From Synanceia verrucosa (Eukaryota > Chordata > Actinopteri > Perciformes > Synanceiidae): DNA of 64,000 nucleotides. The number at the start of each line of letters is the position of its first letter. The first letter of the stretch is position 1. The stretch is taken from the NCBI GenBank assembly GCA_029721515.1, contig CM056555.1, positions 1,347,001 to 1,411,000 of the forward strand, in the 5' to 3' direction. Shown here in pieces: positions 60,701 through 64,000 of the stretch. The notes beneath the pieces were generated by a model. It was not told the DNA's origin and made no database searches. It saw nothing but the letters and a program-made list of their open reading frames with translations. A program made the position numbers and the translations under genes.

Positions 60701-63700
60701 TGAAGCGAACAGACAGCAGAGCTCAAAATGAATGAATGAATATTTCTTTATGGGCTGAGAAAATGACCCCACGTTTGAAGTTAAACTACTTAAAAACGAA
60801 ACCTCTTGGAGCAGCTGGAAAATGCATCGTCACAAAGCTGAAAACATTACCTGCTGCTTAGTTTGGCAAAGTTTTGAATGCAGCTCGTACTCGAGTATCA
60901 ACACTGTGGACAATGAGTGTTGAAACCAGGATGCTGCTGTGTACTGACACTTTGGTGTTTGACGACACCGGCTGCCATCCAGTGGTGGAGTCCACGTGAT
61001 GCGCAGCTCTATGTCGTACACCCACTGGAAAACATGCTGAATTACCTCCTCTCTCATTGAAAACAGCCAGAGACGGCGAGATGTCGGCGGCGTTCCACAG
61101 CCGGACCGTCCCATCAGCCGAGCAGGAGAGGAGGCGCTGGTGGGCCGAGCTGTAGACCAGACCCCAGACCGAGTCCGTGTGGCCGCACAGCGCCCCCCGC
61201 AGGACAGAGGGCTCTGCAGAAACACCCAGAGACAAAGGTCAAAACTACTGAAGCTAATTCTGTCTTTGGATCCACAGCAGTGAGAGGAACAAGTGGATTT
61301 TAAGATTTTTATACAAAGGCACACAGGAGCTAAAACATGTCAGAAGTTTTCCGTGAAAGGAAAAAGTTTTGATTTCAGTTTAAGGCTGTTTATTTCTTCA
61401 TTTTTCTGAACAAAAACTGTGGTCAGGATTTAAAGAGAAGCCGTCCTGAGGTGCTGATTCTTTGTGAAGGTCCCATTTTTTCAATTAGGTGGAAAAACAA
61501 GATCTTAACTTAAATGTTATAAAGAAAAAGTAAATTAAAATCACAATGTAAAACTGCTAGGACAGAATGGATTCCATAACACAAAACGGAAAATTTAACT
61601 TAAAACCCTTGAAAACTGAACAAAAAAGACCAAATGAACACATTCAACTGAAAACCAGTTGAACTTTTGAAGCAACATTTCAACATTTTTGACTCAAGGA
61701 AGTTTCATTAAACTTTTTAAAAAGCAAATAAACATTTTACAAAAAAAAAAACTGAACAACTCCTTTAAATAGAATAAAAATGGAAAAGCTGAAATGGAAA
61801 CACTGAATAAATTAGTGATACATCTCTCTTAGCTTAGCTTAGCATAAAGCCTGGAAACAGATGGGAAAAGTTAGCCTGGCTCTGTCCAAAGGTAACAACA
61901 CAGAAGACAAGGGTCAAAAATACTGAACTGCTAAATTATTATCGCTGGAACGTACCATATGAGTCGTAGGGGTCGATGTTGGGGTTGGGGGTGTTCCAGC
62001 TCTGGATGGTCCCGTCCACCCCCCCACTGAAGCACTGCTCGCCGCTGGAGCTCATGGTGACGCTCAGCACGGCACCGCTACACCAGAGAGCGATTACTTT
62101 AATATCACTTTAATACTTACTTTAATATAATATTACATCAGCATCACAGGAACTTTCTGTTCTCTTTGCATATTAAGTCATTACAGCTATTATATTTGGA
62201 CCTCACTCATTACTGATAAGTAGAATTTTCTTTTTATGGAATTAAATTGATCTTAAACCTGATTTTACCTGTTAATTAATCTGTTTTTTTTCCATAAGGA
62301 AGATATCAGAATAGGATGTGTAATAAATAGTTTGAATTAAATTTGCTTGTAGGATCAAAGACAAAGTGAGGATCTCACCTGTGAGCTCTGAATGTATAGA
62401 TGGGCTCCACGTCTAAAGCAGCACATCTGGAGGATTAAAAAACACATTAAAACACTAAAACGTGACCATGGATTATTAGATATTTACAGCATATGAATGA
62501 ATGATTTTAAACTCTCACTTCTTGGCGGGCGCCGTTTTCTGGAGGTTCCACAGTTTGAGGGTGTGATCCTCGGAGGCCGTGACCAGGACCGGCTCCACCG
62601 GGTGGAAGGCCAGGGACCGGACCGAGTCAAAGTGGCTCCGCAGGGTGAACTTTGGGTTCCAGGTCTTCCTCAGAGCGTCTTTGTTGTTGGTGATCTGAAG
62701 GAGAGGATGATGGTGTTTTATTGGTAGGCTTTAAAGCAGAATGATAAACTGACTTTTAAGATTTTATTACACTATTACTTCCTATTTCTTTCTTTTTATG
62801 AACAAAAACTGAAATTAAAGAGCTTGATTAGGTGGAAAAACAAGGAGGTCTTTTCATTAAGATCTTATTTTCCAACTTCAATGTTATAAGAAAAAGCAAA
62901 TTAAAACCATAGAGTAGATATCATGAAATGAAAATTAAATTGAAAAACTAAATGAAAAAAAAAGACTAAAATTAAAAAATGTTAAATTGAAAAACAGATG
63001 AAATTTTAAAGGAACAATTCGACATTTTGGGAAACACCTTTTCCTCAGACAGTGAGTCTGCAGGTAAATGAGTCAGGAGGTGGGTAGCTTAGCTGGTTAG
63101 CTTAGCTTAGCATAAAGACTGGAATCAGGTGGGAAAAGCTAGCCTGGCTCTGTCCAAAGGAAATCAAGTCGGCCTGCCAGTGACTTCTTATGGAAGAATC
63201 TTGGATAATTGAAAAACTGGATGAAAATGGAAAAGCTGTGATGGAAATGCTAAATACATAAGTAATTCTTTTTTCTTATAGCATGTAGCTTTTCAACGTG
63301 CTTTGCTGTCTGGCTTTACTTTCTTAGAGGAGTTTCCTGCAGACAGTTTGACTCACGTCGTACGCCAGGCTGTCCGCCTCGTTGGCCACCGTCAGTCCAG
63401 CCAGTTCTCCCAGTCCCAGCTCGTTAGAAACCGCCTCGTCCACTCTGCCCAGTATGAACGACTTCCCAGACGACGGCAGAAACGTCATCGCCTCTACGGA
63501 GACAACACAGCCAGCAGGGTTGAGAAAGTCTGTCTTTATGAATTAAATATCTAAAAACTGACTAACAGTGTGAGGAAAGGCAGGTTACCGTCTTCAGGGC
63601 GTCCCACTTCGTGCTCGTTGAGTCTGGGTACACTGGGGCGGGAGGGGGGCGTCACAGACGGCTGCATGGATGGAAGATCTTCAGCCTCCCGCAGGTTAGC

Positions 63701-63732
63701 CAGCATGTCCTGGAGACGAGACCGGTTTGGTC
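57734..63732 (-). CDS. strn4: Striatin-4 (zinedin), C-terminal WD40 part (5' end outside window)
   Basis: Ten coding exons: 63732-63589, 63493-63357, 62694-62519, 62426-62379, 62077-61956, 61213-61046, 60699-60559, 58533-58432, 58282-58196, 57903-57734. They give 430 residues after a split first codon. A linker (RSRLQDMLANLREAEDLPSM, SSGKSFILGRVDEAVSNELG) leads into WD40 repeats: HFDSVRSLAFHPVEPVLVTA, SEDHTLKLWNLQKTAPAKK, GHTDSVWGLVYSSAHQRLL, VAHLDSVTCLAVDPNGLYLM and the final GSAGADALAKVFV. The stretch ELGVPTSVDLVSSEPAHMV followed by LFNMETQQ fits STRN4 better than STRN or STRN3. Striatins are the B''' regulatory subunits of PP2A and scaffold the STRIPAK complex. The caveolin-binding, coiled-coil and calmodulin-binding N-terminus lies beyond 64,000. 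Confidence 0.94.
58857..59245. repeat. Dispersed repeat in strn4 intron (partner at 1261)
   Basis: Shares long near-identical runs with 1261-1625 in the same orientation, for example 'tccagtgttctrgatcaa' and 'ggtgaattcagtttaaattc', then 'gtgatgctggaggtgatg'-like endings. Both copies are intronic. Confidence 0.8.
59641..60375. mobile_element. Candidate non-autonomous DNA transposon (~735 bp)
   Basis: The left end agcccctttcacagtgca and right end gcacagtgaaagagccc are imperfect inverted complements. The interior is GC-richer than its surroundings (cgatcgg, cgacccggg) and has no transposase. It lies in the strn4 intron between 60,559 and 58,533. Superfamily unresolved; no clear target-site duplication was seen. 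Confidence 0.55.
61380..61905. repeat. Duplicated intron block in strn4, copy 1
   Basis: Shares ordered phrases with 62,780-63,260: gaacaaaaactg, aggtggaaaaacaag, aaatggaaaagctg and the agcttagcataaagcctgg element (61,828-61,905). Confidence 0.7.
62780..63260. repeat. Duplicated intron block in strn4, copy 2
   Basis: Partner of 61,380-61,905, in the intron between exons at 63,357 and 62,694. It includes 'agcttagcataaagactgg' (63,103-63,121) and 'agcctggctctgtccaaagg', a widespread fish repeat from memory. Confidence 0.7.
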
Positions 63733-64000
63733 CTGGAGGAGGAGGAGGAGGAGGAGACAAAAATCAGAGGAAGAAACAGAAACATGGATTAAATAAAAAG
63801 GCTGGTAAAGAAAGGAGAGAACGATGAAAACAGACATGAGCACAATGAAGGCAAAATAAGTCTCAGGAGGTCTCATTGTCATGAAAAAGAGAATTAAATC
63901 AGCATGAAGGATGGAAATAAAGCAGAAGATGATGAAGATGCAGCGGCTCTGAAGAGCAGAGAAGATGAAGCAAATAAAACCTGAGAAACACAGAGACAAG
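63733..64000 (-). other. Intron of strn4 at the window edge
   Basis: The acceptor for the exon starting at 63,732 is a pure (CTC)n tract on the coding strand (plus-strand gga repeats, 63,735-63,757). No further exon is recognisable before the edge. Confidence 0.65.

Overview
This is a window of ray-finned fish (teleost) nuclear DNA. Every recognisable gene is a spliced vertebrate gene with GT-AG introns. The introns and spacers hold fish-type dispersed repeats, microsatellites and minisatellites, and there is no sign of bacterial gene organisation. The species cannot be fixed from the sequence alone. Exon boundaries were read by hand from splice sites and remembered family sequences. In each complete gene the coding exons add up to a whole number of codons, which supports the models.

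Layout, left to right: (1) 3' end of kif16b (+), last three coding exons, 898-1873. (2) gas8/drc4 (-), 9931-5361, convergent with kif16b, with an RFX X-box-like motif before its start. (3) A small two-exon immunoglobulin-domain membrane protein (-), 12055-11093, not assigned to a named family. (4) ndufaf5 (-), 20570-13130, eleven coding exons; its last intron carries a 51-bp minisatellite and the intron before exon 10 a 42-bp minisatellite. (5) esf1 (+), 22422-29569, thirteen coding exons, head-to-head with ndufaf5. (6) acaa1 (-), 47257-31082, twelve coding exons; one intron is filled by about 8.7 kb of a roughly 165-bp satellite and another by about 1.35 kb of GATA-like repeat. (7) btbd3 (-), 52484-50079, four coding exons. 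(8) 3' part of strn4 (-), 63732-57734, ten coding exons; its 5' part lies beyond the right edge.

The genes do not form one pathway. They cover endosome transport (KIF16B), motile cilia (GAS8), complex I assembly (NDUFAF5), ribosome biogenesis (ESF1), peroxisomal beta-oxidation (ACAA1), dendrite patterning (BTBD3) and STRIPAK phosphatase scaffolding (STRN4). As I recall, KIF16B, NDUFAF5, ESF1 and BTBD3 all map to human 20p12, with NDUFAF5 and ESF1 adjacent and divergent, so part of the window looks like a conserved block. The most unusual content is the intronic tandem arrays: a 165-bp satellite with internal ~35-bp sub-periodicity, and a 51-bp array that keeps its unit length exactly over 24 units and so stays open as a 438-codon frame. 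No new multigene system was found; I regard the arrays and the unassigned Ig receptor as the items most worth a second look.
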